From the NCBI RefSeq assembly GCF_014230355.1, contig NZ_JACLAX010000008.1, positions 62,001-126,000 of the forward strand: DNA of 64,000 nt. The letters are read 5' to 3'. Below, piece by piece: positions 29,901 to 40,612 of the stretch. The notes under the pieces are model-generated. The model was not told the DNA's origin. It ran no database searches and saw only the letters and a list, made by a program, of their open reading frames with translations. A program made the translations under genes and the position numbers. Position 1 is the first letter of the stretch, and each line of letters starts with the position of its first letter. Source of the DNA: Novosphingobium piscinae. Its GTDB lineage: Bacteria > Pseudomonadota > Alphaproteobacteria > Sphingomonadales > Sphingomonadaceae.

Positions 29901-30626
29901 TCAGCCCTTGGCCCGCGCCACGGCCTCGGCCTGAGCCGCGAAGATCCGTTCGCAGCCGATCCGGGCAAGACGCAGCAGGCGGAGCAGGCCCTCCTCGTCA
30001 TAGGTCGCGCCCTCGGCCGTGGCCTGGACCTCGGCGATCCGGCCTCCCTCGATCAGGACAAAGTTGGCGTCGGCATCGGCACTGCTGTCCTCGATGTAGT
30101 CGAGATCGAGGACCGGGGTCCCCTGGGTGATCCCGCAAGACACGGCGGCGACCCGTGCGGTCATCGGATCGTCCTTGATCAGGCCTTGCGCCATCAGCTT
30201 GTCGATCGCGATGCGCAGCGCCACCCAGGCCCCGGAGATCGCCGCGGTGCGGGTGCCGCCGTCGGCCTGGATCACGTCGCAGTCGAGCACGATCTGGCGT
30301 TCGCCCAGCTTCTTGAAATCGCACACCGCGCGCAGCGAGCGCCCGATCAGGCGCTGGATTTCCTGGGTGCGGCCTGACTGCTTGCCCTTGGCCGCCTCGC
30401 GGCTACCGCGGGTGTGGGTGGCGCGCGGAAGCATCGAGTATTCGGCGGTCACCCAGCCTTCGCCCTTGCCGCGCAGGAACGGGGGCACCTTCTCCTCGAC
30501 GCTGGCGGTGCAGATCACCTTGGTGTCACCGAAGGCGACAAGAACCGATCCTTCGGCGTGCTTGGTGTAGTGCGGCTCGAACGAAAGGGTCCGCATTTCG
30601 TCGGGCGCACGGCCGGAAGGGCGCAT
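29901..30626 (-). CDS. rph: Ribonuclease PH
   Basis: RNase PH is a phosphate-dependent 3' exonuclease that trims tRNA precursors. [12 protein letters not shown], the [20 protein letters not shown] block, the conserved RATHTR and [19 protein letters not shown] match the family. Length of 241 aa is normal. rdgB follows at four bases. Divergent from hrcA, as in many alphaproteobacteria. Confidence 0.96.
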   Translation of the reverse strand: MRPSGRAPDEMRTLSFEPHYTKHAEGSVLVAFGDTKVICTASVEEKVPPFLRGKGEGWVTAEYSMLPRATHTRGSREAAKGKQSGRTQEIQRLIGRSLRAVCDFKKLGERQIVLDCDVIQADGGTRTAAISGAWVALRIAIDKLMAQGLIKDDPMTARVAAVSCGITQGTPVLDLDYIEDSSADADANFVLIEGGRIAEVQATAEGATYDEEGLLRLLRLARIGCERIFAAQAEAVARAKG

Positions 30627-30689
30627 CGGGTCATTCCTCTGTTGCAGGGCAGGATAAAGGTGTCAGACGGGGCGTTTGGCGCTTCGGGC

Positions 30690-30717
30690 TTGAGGCTGCA
30701 AGAGCAGGGCGTAAATA
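30690..30717 (+). promoter_or_regulatory. Candidate promoter of hrcA-grpE
   Basis: TTGAGG (30690-30695) and TAAATA (30712-30717) are 16 bases apart, just ahead of the hrcA start at 30731. The leader would be very short. I see no CIRCE inverted repeat (TTAGCACTC...GAGTGCTAA) here. Confidence 0.4.
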
Positions 30718-30730
30718 GGTGAACGGAAAA

Positions 30731-31774
30731 ATGCCCACTTTGCCCATCACCGAACTGACCGACCGTGCCCGGGAGATCTTCCGCCTGGCGGTGCAGGGCT
30801 ATCTTGATTCGGGCCAGCCGGTCGGCTCCAAGACCCTGGCAGGCGCCGGCGGGTTGCGGTTGTCGCCCGCCTCGATCCGCTCGGTCCTGCACGATCTCGA
30901 GATGCTCGGCCTGCTCGCCGCACCGCACACCAGCGCCGGGCGGATGCCCACCGAGTTGGGACTGCGCCTGTTCGTCGACGGGATGATGCAGGTGGCTGAG
31001 CCAACCGCCGACGAGCGGGCGGCAATCGAGCGGCGGCTGGCCGCGCCCGGGCCGGTCGAGGCTGCCCTGGCGGCCACCTCGGCGCTGCTGTCCGATCTGT
31101 CAGCCGCTGCCGGAGTGGTGATGGTGCCCCGACGCGAACCGGTGCTTCAGCACCTGCAGCTGGTGCCGCTGGCCCCGGGCCGCGCGCTGGCGATCCTGGT
31201 CGGCGAAGATGGCGGGGTGGAGAACCGCATCCTCGACATCGACCCCGGCGTCACCGCGGCGACGCTGCAGCAGGTGTCCAACTATCTCTCCGCCCACCTC
31301 GGCGGGCGCACGCTGGCTCAGGCCGTGGCGGTGATTCGCGCCGAGATTTCAACGGGCCGGACCGCGCTCGATGCGGCGAGTCGCGACCTGGTCGAGCGGG
31401 GGCTGGCGGTGTGGAGCGCCGATGCCAGCCAGCGCCCGGTGCTGATTGTCCGCGGCCAGGCCAACCTGCTCGACGAGACCGCACTGGAAGACCTCGAACG
31501 GGTCCGATCGCTGCTCGACGATCTGGAGAACAAGCAGTCGGTCGCCGAACTGCTCGAGGCGGCGCGCGAGGCCGAGGCCACGCGGATCTTCATCGGCGCC
31601 GAGAACCGTCTGTTCGCGCTGTCGGGCTCGGCGGTGATCGCCTCGCCCTATCGCAATCGCGAAGGCCGGGTGATCGGCGTGGTGGGGGTGATCGGACCTA
31701 CGCGGTTGAATTATGCGCGCGTCGTCCCCATGGTGGATTTCACCGCCCAGTCGCTGGGCAAGCTGATCGGATAG
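30731..31774 (+). CDS. hrcA: Heat-inducible transcription repressor HrcA
   Basis: HrcA represses chaperonin genes by binding CIRCE operators; GroEL keeps it active. The N-terminal winged helix (LGSTRAREIF-like start, YLDSGQPVGSKTLAG, LSPASIRSVLHDLEMLGLL, PHTSAGRMPTELGLRLFVD) and the C-terminal GVVGVIGPTRLNYARVVPMVD are diagnostic. I take ATG 30731; a GTG at 30719 is in frame but lacks a ribosome site. 347 aa. It precedes grpE by 17 bases. No CIRCE is visible in this window, so its targets (for example groESL) lie elsewhere. Confidence 0.94.
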   Translation: MPTLPITELTDRAREIFRLAVQGYLDSGQPVGSKTLAGAGGLRLSPASIRSVLHDLEMLGLLAAPHTSAGRMPTELGLRLFVDGMMQVAEPTADERAAIERRLAAPGPVEAALAATSALLSDLSAAAGVVMVPRREPVLQHLQLVPLAPGRALAILVGEDGGVENRILDIDPGVTAATLQQVSNYLSAHLGGRTLAQAVAVIRAEISTGRTALDAASRDLVERGLAVWSADASQRPVLIVRGQANLLDETALEDLERVRSLLDDLENKQSVAELLEAAREAEATRIFIGAENRLFALSGSAVIASPYRNREGRVIGVVGVIGPTRLNYARVVPMVDFTAQSLGKLIG

Positions 31775-31791
31775 CTGGAAAACCAACGGAT

Positions 31792-32346
31792 ATGAGTGAA
31801 GAGACCAAGCCGCAGGACGCCCCGGCGGCCGCAGAGGACATGACCGAGGCTCAGGCCGAACCCGGGGATTCGCTGGATGCCGCGCTGGAGGCGCTGCGCA
31901 ACGATCTGGAAACGGCACGGCAGGACGTGCTCTACGCCAAGGCCGAGACGCAGAACGTGCGCCGCCGCCTGGAAAAGGACATCGCCGATGCGCGCGCCTA
32001 TGCCGCCACGGCCTTCGCCCGCGATATCCTGTCGGTGGCCGACAACCTGTCGCGCGCGCTTGAGGCGATCCCGGCCGAGTTGCGCGCCGACGACAAGATG
32101 AAGAACCTTGTCGCCGGGCTCGAGGCGACCGGGCGCGAGATCGAGAAGGTGTTCGCCAGCCACGGGATCACCCGCATCGCCGCGCTGGGCCTGCCGCTCG
32201 ACCCCAACCAGCACCAGGCGATGATCGAGATGCCCTCGGCCGAGGCCGAACCGGGTACCGTGCTGCAGGAACTGCAGGCCGGCTACATGATCAAGGACCG
32301 CCTGCTGCGGCCCGCGATGGTGGCGGTCGCGAGGAAGCCGGACTGA
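31792..32346 (+). CDS. grpE: Nucleotide exchange factor GrpE
   Basis: GrpE releases ADP from DnaK. After an acidic, disordered start comes the long helix (ALRNDLETARQDVLYAKAETQNVRRRLEKD), then the conserved FARDILSVADNLSRAL, GLEATGREIEKVF, LDPNQHQAMIE and GYMIKDRLLRPAMVAV. 184 aa, normal. Co-transcribed with hrcA; dnaK lies 1.3 kb downstream behind two minus-strand genes. Confidence 0.95.
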   Translation: MSEETKPQDAPAAAEDMTEAQAEPGDSLDAALEALRNDLETARQDVLYAKAETQNVRRRLEKDIADARAYAATAFARDILSVADNLSRALEAIPAELRADDKMKNLVAGLEATGREIEKVFASHGITRIAALGLPLDPNQHQAMIEMPSAEAEPGTVLQELQAGYMIKDRLLRPAMVAVARKPD

Positions 32347-32459
32347 GCTGCGCGCCCGGCGGCCTGTCGGCCGGCCGGGAACCCGGCACTTGCGGCACGC
32401 GTTGCGGCCGGTTCAGTTTTGAAGAAGAACGGCCGCTGCTACCGGGTGGACTGCAACCG

Positions 32460-32972
32460 CTATAAGCGCCGCGGGCTCTGCTGAACCGAGCGCAGCAGGC
32501 GTTCCAGGATCTCGGGCGGGTGATCGCCCGGGATCCGTTCCCCGATCCGGTTGAACCACGCGTGACGGATGATCTCGGCCTGCTGCTCGATGCCATAGCG
32601 CTCGAGCGGCCAATCCGGTCTCAACCGGTAATCGTAGCGGCAGAACGGATGGCGCCGCAGCGGCAGCCACCAGACGCCATGGCGCTGCGTCTGCCAGACA
32701 TGGACCAGTTCGTGCACGAACAGGCCCTGCGCGGCAGGACCGGCGGTGGCGAAGTCGTCGCTGTAGCAGCGGCCTTCAGGGTGAAAATGGATGTGTCCGC
32801 AGGGCGCCATCACCGTCTGGCGAGGCTGGAACACGAACCACTTGCGGCGCCGGATGGTGATCTCGTCCAGTGCCAGCGCCGGGCCGAACACCTCGCGCGC
32901 GATCGTGCGTTCACCCGGCGTCAGCGGCCGGATGCCGCCGGGGGCCAGCTGGTAGGGCGGGCTACTGTCCAC
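32460..32972 (-). CDS. HExxH-containing putative metallopeptidase ('vgr related' family)
   Basis: About 170 residues with a zinc-peptidase signature HELVHVWQTQ in the middle, followed by RYGIEQQAEIIRHAWF, whose glutamates may supply a third ligand. Similar proteins in sphingomonads are often labelled 'vgr related protein', with no proven function. No signal peptide is visible. The frame is open upstream to 33035, but that would overlap the copper-chaperone gene by 74 bases; GTG 32972, overlapping by only 11, is preferred. Confidence 0.65.
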   Translation of the reverse strand: MDSSPPYQLAPGGIRPLTPGERTIAREVFGPALALDEITIRRRKWFVFQPRQTVMAPCGHIHFHPEGRCYSDDFATAGPAAQGLFVHELVHVWQTQRHGVWWLPLRRHPFCRYDYRLRPDWPLERYGIEQQAEIIRHAWFNRIGERIPGDHPPEILERLLRSVQQSPRRL

Positions 32973-33465
32973 CCGCCGCTGCGCCGCCAGGGGCCTCGAG
33001 CGGGATCGTCGCCGAGAGCTTGTCGCCATCGGCAAAAACCAGCGTCAGTTCGACCGTACCGCCAGCCTTCCAGTCCGCTGGCAGGCCATCGACCATCACG
33101 TGCTTGCCGCCCGGCGCCAGCACCAGCGTTCCGCCGGCCGGGACAACCGGGTCGGCGAGTTCACCCATCTCCGAATGGCCGGCGATCTCGCGGGTTTCGT
33201 GCAGCATGGCCATGCCGGCGCCGGCCACGTCGACCGCGGCAAGGGTGGCCGGGGCCGCGGCGCCGTTGGTCAGGGTGAAGTAGACCGCCCCGGGATTGCC
33301 CTTGACCGCAGGCAGGACCAGTCGCCCCCCGCTGAGCGCGAGGCCGGGCTTGGCTTCAGGCGCCGAGCTGGCCGCATCGGTCGACGTCGCCGCCGGCTGG
33401 TCGGTTCCGCAGGCGGCCAGCAGGGCGGCCAGGGCAAGCGGCGCAAAACGGGCAAAAACAGGCAT
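32962..33465 (-). CDS. Periplasmic copper chaperone PCu(A)C, lipoprotein form
   Basis: A 167-residue PCu(A)C family protein that delivers Cu(I) to cytochrome oxidase assembly. The lipobox LLAACG suggests a lipid anchor. The copper motif is present: [14 protein letters not shown], then KHVM about 25 residues on, giving the H-M...H-M ligand set in a cupredoxin-like fold. A longer frame starts at 33489, but ATG 33465 begins the signal peptide cleanly. It is divergent from dnaK. Confidence 0.88.
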   Translation of the reverse strand: MPVFARFAPLALAALLAACGTDQPAATSTDAASSAPEAKPGLALSGGRLVLPAVKGNPGAVYFTLTNGAAAPATLAAVDVAGAGMAMLHETREIAGHSEMGELADPVVPAGGTLVLAPGGKHVMVDGLPADWKAGGTVELTLVFADGDKLSATIPLEAPGGAAAGGQ

Positions 33466-33519
33466 CCGGCTATCCTCTGGGCAGGGCAAGGGTCTGGGGC
33501 GGCCTAGTTGGCCACGGCT

Positions 33520-33547
33520 CTTGTGCCAAGCGAAAGCACACCTATAT
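33520..33547 (+). promoter_or_regulatory. Heat-shock (RpoH/sigma-32-type) promoter of dnaK
   Basis: CTTG (33520-33523) and CCTATAT (33541-33547) match the alphaproteobacterial RpoH consensus CTTG-N17-CYTATNT with a 17-base spacing. The predicted transcript has a leader of about 85 bases before the dnaK ATG. No CIRCE element is present. Confidence 0.65.
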
Positions 33548-33638
33548 CGCCCCCGTCAACGAGCCGCCGAGGCGGTCTTGCCCGTCCCGGGGAGGCCTAC
33601 CGCGCGGTGTCACCTATCGACGTGAGGAATGGGGTATA

Positions 33639-35549
<1,911 letters not shown>

Positions 35550-35567
35550 TGCGCTGGACGATCCACG

Positions 35568-35599
35568 CCCGTCATCGCCGCCCCGGCGGCGGTGACGGG
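35568..35599 (+). other. Strong hairpin in the dnaK-dnaJ spacer
   Basis: CCCGTCATCGCCGCC (35568-35582) pairs with GGCGGCGGTGACGGG (35585-35599): 15 pairs, one being a T-G wobble, closed by a two-base loop. There is no T tract, so it may be a partial terminator, an RNA-processing site or a 3' end stabiliser that sets the DnaK:DnaJ ratio. Confidence 0.75.
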
Positions 35600-35619
35600 T
35601 CGGTTCGGGGGGACTGACC

Positions 35620-36756
35620 GTGTCAGCCGAAATCGATTACTATGCCCTGCTCGAGGTCGAGCGGACTGCCGACGACGCAACGCTGAAAAGCGCCTACCGC
35701 AAGCTGGCGATGAAGTTCCACCCGGACCGCAATCCGGGCTGCACCGAGAGCGAGGCGCGCTTCAAGCAGATCAACGAGGCCTATGACTGCCTCAAGGACC
35801 CGCAGAAGCGGGCCGCCTATGATCGCTATGGCCACGCCGCCTTCCAACAGGGTGGACCTGGCGGCGGCGGGTTCGGCGGGGGTGAAGGCTTCTCCGACAT
35901 CGGCGACATCTTCGAGACCATCTTCGGCAACGCCTTCGGCGGTGGCGGCGGCGGGCGCCAGCAGGCGCGGCGCGGCGCCGATCTGCGCTACGACATGGAG
36001 ATCACGCTCGACGAGGCGTTCCACGGCAAGACCGTGGCGATCGATATCGAGGTCTCCTCGCCGTGCGACCCCTGCGGCGGCTCCGGGGCCAGTCCGGGAA
36101 CAGGGACGCGCCGCTGCAACCTGTGCGGCGGCCATGGCAAGGTGCGCGCGCAGCAGGGCTTCTTCATGGTCGAGCGCACCTGCCCGACCTGCCATGGCCG
36201 CGGCGAGGTGATCGAAAGCCCATGCCGCTCGTGCGGGGGCGAGGGCCGGGTCGACAAGCCGCAGAAGGTTGAAGTGCAGGTTCCGCCCGGGGTCGACACC
36301 GGCACCCGGATCCGCCTGTCCGGCAAGGGCGAGGCCGGGCCGTTCGGTTCGCCGCCGGGTGATCTCTACATCTTCATCCACACCAAGCGCCATGCGGTGT
36401 TCGAGCGTGACGGCACCACGCTGCTGACGCGGGTTCCGATCAGCTTCACCACGGCCGCGCTGGGCGGGGATATCGAGATCCCCGGGCTGGACGGCTCGCG
36501 CCTCGCGATCACCATCCCGGCCGGGATCCAGTCGGGCAAGCAGCTGCGTCAACGCGGCGCAGGCATGCCGGTGCTGCAGGGGCGCGGCCGGGGCGATCTG
36601 ATCATCGAGATCATGGTCGAAACCCCGACCCGGCTGACCGCGCGGCAGAAGGAACTGCTGCGCGAGCTGCAAGCCACCGAGACCGGTGAGGAATGCCCCC
36701 AATCGCGTGGATTCTTCGACCGGATCAAGAACGCCTGGAGTGACCTGACCGAGTAG
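35620..36756 (+). CDS. dnaJ: Molecular chaperone DnaJ (Hsp40)
   Basis: DnaJ presents substrates to DnaK and stimulates its ATPase. Order of domains: J domain with HPD in KFHPDRNPG (residues about 33-35), Gly/Phe-rich linker ([14 protein letters not shown]), four CxxCxGxG zinc-finger repeats ([32 protein letters not shown]), then the C-terminal substrate domains. 378 aa. The start is GTG 35620. No further gene follows on this strand; the next is convergent. Confidence 0.98.
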   Translation: MSAEIDYYALLEVERTADDATLKSAYRKLAMKFHPDRNPGCTESEARFKQINEAYDCLKDPQKRAAYDRYGHAAFQQGGPGGGGFGGGEGFSDIGDIFETIFGNAFGGGGGGRQQARRGADLRYDMEITLDEAFHGKTVAIDIEVSSPCDPCGGSGASPGTGTRRCNLCGGHGKVRAQQGFFMVERTCPTCHGRGEVIESPCRSCGGEGRVDKPQKVEVQVPPGVDTGTRIRLSGKGEAGPFGSPPGDLYIFIHTKRHAVFERDGTTLLTRVPISFTTAALGGDIEIPGLDGSRLAITIPAGIQSGKQLRQRGAGMPVLQGRGRGDLIIEIMVETPTRLTARQKELLRELQATETGEECPQSRGFFDRIKNAWSDLTE

Positions 36757-36773
36757 GCCGGCCACGGCCGGCC
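36756..36773. terminator. Hairpin between convergent dnaJ and patatin gene
   Basis: GGCCGGCC (36756-36763) and its copy at 36766-36773 form an 8-bp stem with an AC loop, starting on the last base of the dnaJ stop codon. No T tract follows. Confidence 0.45.
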
Positions 36774-36824
36774 GCGATCGGCGCTGGCCTAGGAAGGGTC
36801 AGGGGCAGGATAAGGGGCAGGGGC

Positions 36825-39179
36825 TCAGGCCGTCGGCGCAAGTCCGCCCGGTTCGCCCAGGCGCGCCAGCACCTCCTGGCGGATGGTCGGGATCAGCCCG
36901 GGATCGGTGCAGAGCCGCTCTTCCTCCTCGGCCAGGATTGCCAGGAAAGCCTCGCGCTTGAATCGCCGGATCTCGGACGGGGCCATCGCGCGTGCCGCAG
37001 GCAGGGCCGAGGCGACCAGATCGACCATCCGCTCGGCCCCGTGCAGGCGGCCCCACAGATAGTCGTTCTCGCGGTAGGCGCGGCTGAAGAAAGCGCCGAA
37101 GTTGTAGAACTCCACCCCGCGCAGTGTGGTTTGCGCGCCGCCAGGGCGGATCGACGAGCAATCCTCGGGCGAGATCCGGTCGACCTTGACAGGATCGAAC
37201 TCGGTCAACCCCTCACCGCGCATCAGCGGCAGGGTCACCGCATCGTAGTAGGGAAAACCGAGATAGGTCAGCAGCACCTTGCGCCGCAGCGGCTTGGGCA
37301 TCGCGGCCATCGCTTCGGCCAGGACCGCATCGGCCACATGATCGGCGGCGATCAGCTGGCGCCGTGCAGCCATCAACGCCAGCACTGCACCGGGATCCTC
37401 GTCGACGTGCGCGGCGAGCGCGGCAAAATCCTCGCCCAGCACACTCAAGGGTTCGCGCTCGAAGTACAGCGCCATCGCCCGAAAGATTGCATCGCGCGCG
37501 GCGTGGCGGGCATCGTCCGGGATGTCGGGATCGTCATCCCAGTCCTCGCTCAGCCGCCGCACCAGCAGGCGCAGCCGGCGGATCCGGAACGACAGGTCAT
37601 GTTCGCGCAGGAAGGCGATCGCCGCAGGGGTGACCAGCCCCTTCGCGGAGGACAGCCGGCCGAGCCCCTGCTGCCGCAGATGGCCCATCACCCGGGCCAG
37701 CACCGCGTCGTGGCCAAGCTGCGGCGCCGCCTGGACAACCGCGGCGACCAGGGCCTCGACAATGCCGGCGAACTTGAGCTCGACATAGCCGTGCCAGGCG
37801 AAGCCAGCCTGGCGCCGGGCCGCCTCGTGCGCCCGGTCACGCCAGGCGGCAAGCCGGCGCACGGTCGGCCGGTCGAGGAACAGCGTGTGGCCGAACTGGC
37901 GCTCGACCGCCTCTTCCACCTCGGGTCGCAGCGCTTCGACGATCGTTCGTAGCCTCGCCATTTCGCGCGACTGCAGGGCCAGAACCTCGAGATTGTCGCG
38001 GATAGGCTGCTCGCGCGGGATCGACGAGAGCGAACCGAAGATCACCGAAAACCAGCTGGGCGGGCGAGGATCGTCACGGCGCAGCCCACCGACGCGATCG
38101 GGATGGGGATCGATATAGACGAAGCGACGGTCCACCTCGCGCTGGGCCGGGCGATCGCGCAACACCCCCATGGCTTCGGCAAAGGGTGCGTTGACCAGCA
38201 CCGAACCGTCGATCAGGGCCAGACTGTCGCTGTCGATCGCACCGCCACGGCCAGGCAGCAACCCGCGCAGGAAACGCTCGCGCCCGGTCCAGTCGTGCCC
38301 GCGTTCGGCGGCGAGCCGGTCGAGTTCGGCCACCTGCAACGCCGGGAAGGCGCCGGGAAAACTGGCCGTGGCGCGGGCCGCGAAGATCAGCTCGAGCGGG
38401 TCGGCGAGGGCCTGCCCGGCCGTCGCCGGGGTGGCGGCGCGAAAGCCGATCGAGACGCGGTGCTCGGGCTCTTCCACCTGCGGCGGCGAGTGCAGGGTGA
38501 TGGTCTCGGCATGCCCCTTGAAGTCGGTCGCGGTGACGAACAGGTCGATCGGGTGGCCGGCGGGCAGCAACGGCGCCGGACCGGTGGTCCGCGCCATGGC
38601 CTCCAGCGCATCAGCGATCAGCCGGGAAAAGCCGATCCCGCCGAACGGGGCATCGAACCAGCGCGAGCGGATCAGCCGCGAGAGCTTGGCCCGCACCTCG
38701 GAGCGCGTTTCCGGCGCCACGCTCTCGGCCACGACGTTGCCCGGACGCTTGAGCGCGAACCAGATCAGGGGCGCGGCCCAGAACTTGGCGAAGCGCCACC
38801 CCGGCTTGGCCGAGGGATCAAGCAGCACGTCGACGTCGGCCTTCTCGAGCCACAGGTCGGTCAGCGGCTCAAGCGACTGGCCGGAATGGATGGCCTGGGC
38901 CAGGAACACCCCGTTGATCCCCCCGGCGCTGGCCCCGGCGACGATGTCGGCAAGGACCCGCAGACGCAGGCCGTGGCGGGCTTCAAGATGGCCCAGCAGC
39001 GTGCGGTAGACTCCGAGACTGCCGCCAGAGGCTGGCTCGCCGGCATGGTACGAGCGGCTGGCACAGGCGAGCTTCCACAGCTCCTTGGTGACCCCGTGCA
39101 TATAGACCGCCAAACTGACGCCGCCGTAGCAGACAAGGGCGATCCGCAGTTCTTTCTGCCGCATGACGCAGGCATGCAC
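36825..39179 (-). CDS. Patatin-like phospholipase family protein (long form, DUF3376)
   Basis: A 784-residue protein with an N-terminal patatin domain: the oxyanion-like GGVSLAVYMHG and the nucleophile elbow GASAGGING (GxSxG, Ser about residue 84), with the aspartate probably in LIDGSVLVNAPF. A long helical C-terminal half matches the DUF3376/'patatin-related' class. A role in lipid hydrolysis is inferred; localisation unknown since no signal peptide is seen. Start ATG 39179 or ATG 39164 (MRQKELRIALVCYGG). It diverges from radA with only 56 bases between, which hold a 20-bp palindrome and a LexA-type box. Confidence 0.88.
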   Translation of the reverse strand: MHACVMRQKELRIALVCYGGVSLAVYMHGVTKELWKLACASRSYHAGEPASGGSLGVYRTLLGHLEARHGLRLRVLADIVAGASAGGINGVFLAQAIHSGQSLEPLTDLWLEKADVDVLLDPSAKPGWRFAKFWAAPLIWFALKRPGNVVAESVAPETRSEVRAKLSRLIRSRWFDAPFGGIGFSRLIADALEAMARTTGPAPLLPAGHPIDLFVTATDFKGHAETITLHSPPQVEEPEHRVSIGFRAATPATAGQALADPLELIFAARATASFPGAFPALQVAELDRLAAERGHDWTGRERFLRGLLPGRGGAIDSDSLALIDGSVLVNAPFAEAMGVLRDRPAQREVDRRFVYIDPHPDRVGGLRRDDPRPPSWFSVIFGSLSSIPREQPIRDNLEVLALQSREMARLRTIVEALRPEVEEAVERQFGHTLFLDRPTVRRLAAWRDRAHEAARRQAGFAWHGYVELKFAGIVEALVAAVVQAAPQLGHDAVLARVMGHLRQQGLGRLSSAKGLVTPAAIAFLREHDLSFRIRRLRLLVRRLSEDWDDDPDIPDDARHAARDAIFRAMALYFEREPLSVLGEDFAALAAHVDEDPGAVLALMAARRQLIAADHVADAVLAEAMAAMPKPLRRKVLLTYLGFPYYDAVTLPLMRGEGLTEFDPVKVDRISPEDCSSIRPGGAQTTLRGVEFYNFGAFFSRAYRENDYLWGRLHGAERMVDLVASALPAARAMAPSEIRRFKREAFLAILAEEEERLCTDPGLIPTIRQEVLARLGEPGGLAPTA

Positions 39180-39189
39180 CGGATCGCGC

Positions 39190-39218
39190 GGGAACGCAAT
39201 TGCGTTCCCATTACGTTC
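39190..39218. promoter_or_regulatory. Perfect 20-bp palindrome overlapping a LexA-type box, radA/patatin promoter region
   Basis: GGGAACGCAATTGCGTTCCC (39190-39209) is a perfect palindrome. Its right arm continues into GTTC-CCATTAC-GTTC (39204-39218), an exact fit to GTTC-N7-GTTC, the LexA operator of alphaproteobacteria. The site lies 18 bases before the radA ATG and could serve both divergent genes. Confidence 0.6.
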
Positions 39219-39235
39219 TGTCTAGACCGCCGCAC

Positions 39236-40603
39236 ATGGCCAAACCGAAACGCCGCTATGTCTGTTCCGCCTGCGGCAGCGTCACCTCGCGCTGGCAGGG
39301 GCAATGCGCCGATTGCGGCGAATGGAATACGCTGACCGAAGACGCCCCTCAGACGGTGTTCTCAACCCGGCACGACCTGTCCTCGGGCGGGCGGCCGATC
39401 GCCTTCGAACCGCTCGACGCACCCGGCAGCCTGCCGCAGCGGCGCACCACCGGCCTGGCCGAGTTCGACCGGGCGCTGGGGGGCGGGCTGGTGCCCGGCT
39501 CGGCCATCCTGATGGGCGGCGATCCGGGGATCGGCAAGTCCACCCTGCTGCTCCAGGCCGCGGCGCGGATCGCTCAGGCCGGCGGGCAGGTGGTCTATAT
39601 CAGCGGCGAGGAGGCGGCCGGGCAGGTGCGCCTGCGGGCGGAACGGCTCGGGCTGGCCGGCGCCCCGATCAGCCTTGCCTCGGCCACCTCGGTGCGCGAC
39701 ATCCTAACCACGCTGGGCTCGATGGACGCACCGGCGCTGCTGGTGATCGATTCGATCCAGACCATGCATTCCGACCAGATCGAGGGGGCGCCCGGCACGG
39801 TCAGCCAGGTGCGCGGCTGTGCCTTCGAACTGATCCGCTATGCCAAGGAAAACGGCACCGCGCTGGTGCTGGTCGGCCACGTCACCAAGGATGGCTCGAT
39901 CGCCGGGCCGCGCGTGCTCGAGCACATGGTCGACGTGGTCATGGCCTTCGAGGGTGAGCGCAGCCACCAGTACCGGATCCTGCGCAGCCTCAAGAACCGG
40001 TTCGGCCCGGTTGACGAGATCGGCGTCTTCGCGATGGCCGGACAGGGGCTGCAGGAGGTGGCGAACCCGTCCCTCCTGTTCCTGTCAGGCCGCGAAGAAC
40101 CGGTGCCCGGTTCGGCCGTGTTCCCGGCGATGGAGGGCACCCGCCCGGTGCTGGTCGAGATCCAGGCGCTGATCGTGCGACTGCAGAGCGGTGCCACCCC
40201 GCGCCGGGCCGTGGTCGGCTGGGACAGCGGCCGGCTGGCGATGCTGCTGGCCGTGCTGGAAGCCCGCTGCGGGCTGAACTTCTCTTCAGCCGAAGTCTAT
40301 CTCAACGTGGCCGGGGGCTATCGCCTGGCCGATCCGGCGGCCGATCTGGCGGTGGCCGCCGCGCTGGTCTCGGGATTGGCCGATCGTCCGCTGCCCAAGG
40401 CTTCGACCTGGTACGGCGAGGTGTCCCTGGCAGGCGAGGTGCGTCCGGTCGCGCATGGCGGGATCCGGCTGCGCGAGGCCGCCAAGCTGGGCTTCGCCAG
40501 CGCCTATGCCCCGGCCGACAGCAGCGGCGAGGTCGCCGGCATCCGCCGCCACGACATCGCCATGCTGCCGCGGCTCGTTGACCGGATCATGGGCGACACC
40601 TAG
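39236..40603 (+). CDS. radA: DNA repair protein RadA
   Basis: RadA is a RecA-related, DnaB-like helicase that extends recombination intermediates. N-terminal zinc finger CSAC...CADCGEWNT, Walker A GGDPGIGKST (about residues 95-104), the KNRFG motif (LKNRFGP, about residue 252) and a C-terminal Lon-protease-like domain are all visible. 455 aa. I chose ATG 39236 over an upstream frame. An upstream LexA-type box suggests SOS control. cvpA follows at nine bases. Confidence 0.95.
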   Translation: MAKPKRRYVCSACGSVTSRWQGQCADCGEWNTLTEDAPQTVFSTRHDLSSGGRPIAFEPLDAPGSLPQRRTTGLAEFDRALGGGLVPGSAILMGGDPGIGKSTLLLQAAARIAQAGGQVVYISGEEAAGQVRLRAERLGLAGAPISLASATSVRDILTTLGSMDAPALLVIDSIQTMHSDQIEGAPGTVSQVRGCAFELIRYAKENGTALVLVGHVTKDGSIAGPRVLEHMVDVVMAFEGERSHQYRILRSLKNRFGPVDEIGVFAMAGQGLQEVANPSLLFLSGREEPVPGSAVFPAMEGTRPVLVEIQALIVRLQSGATPRRAVVGWDSGRLAMLLAVLEARCGLNFSSAEVYLNVAGGYRLADPAADLAVAAALVSGLADRPLPKASTWYGEVSLAGEVRPVAHGGIRLREAAKLGFASAYAPADSSGEVAGIRRHDIAMLPRLVDRIMGDT

Positions 40604-40612
40604 GTTCGCAAC

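Noticed and set aside
30627..33638. CIRCE operator near hrcA, grpE or dnaK
   Set aside because: No TTAGCACTC-N9-GAGTGCTAA or close variant was seen in these spacers.
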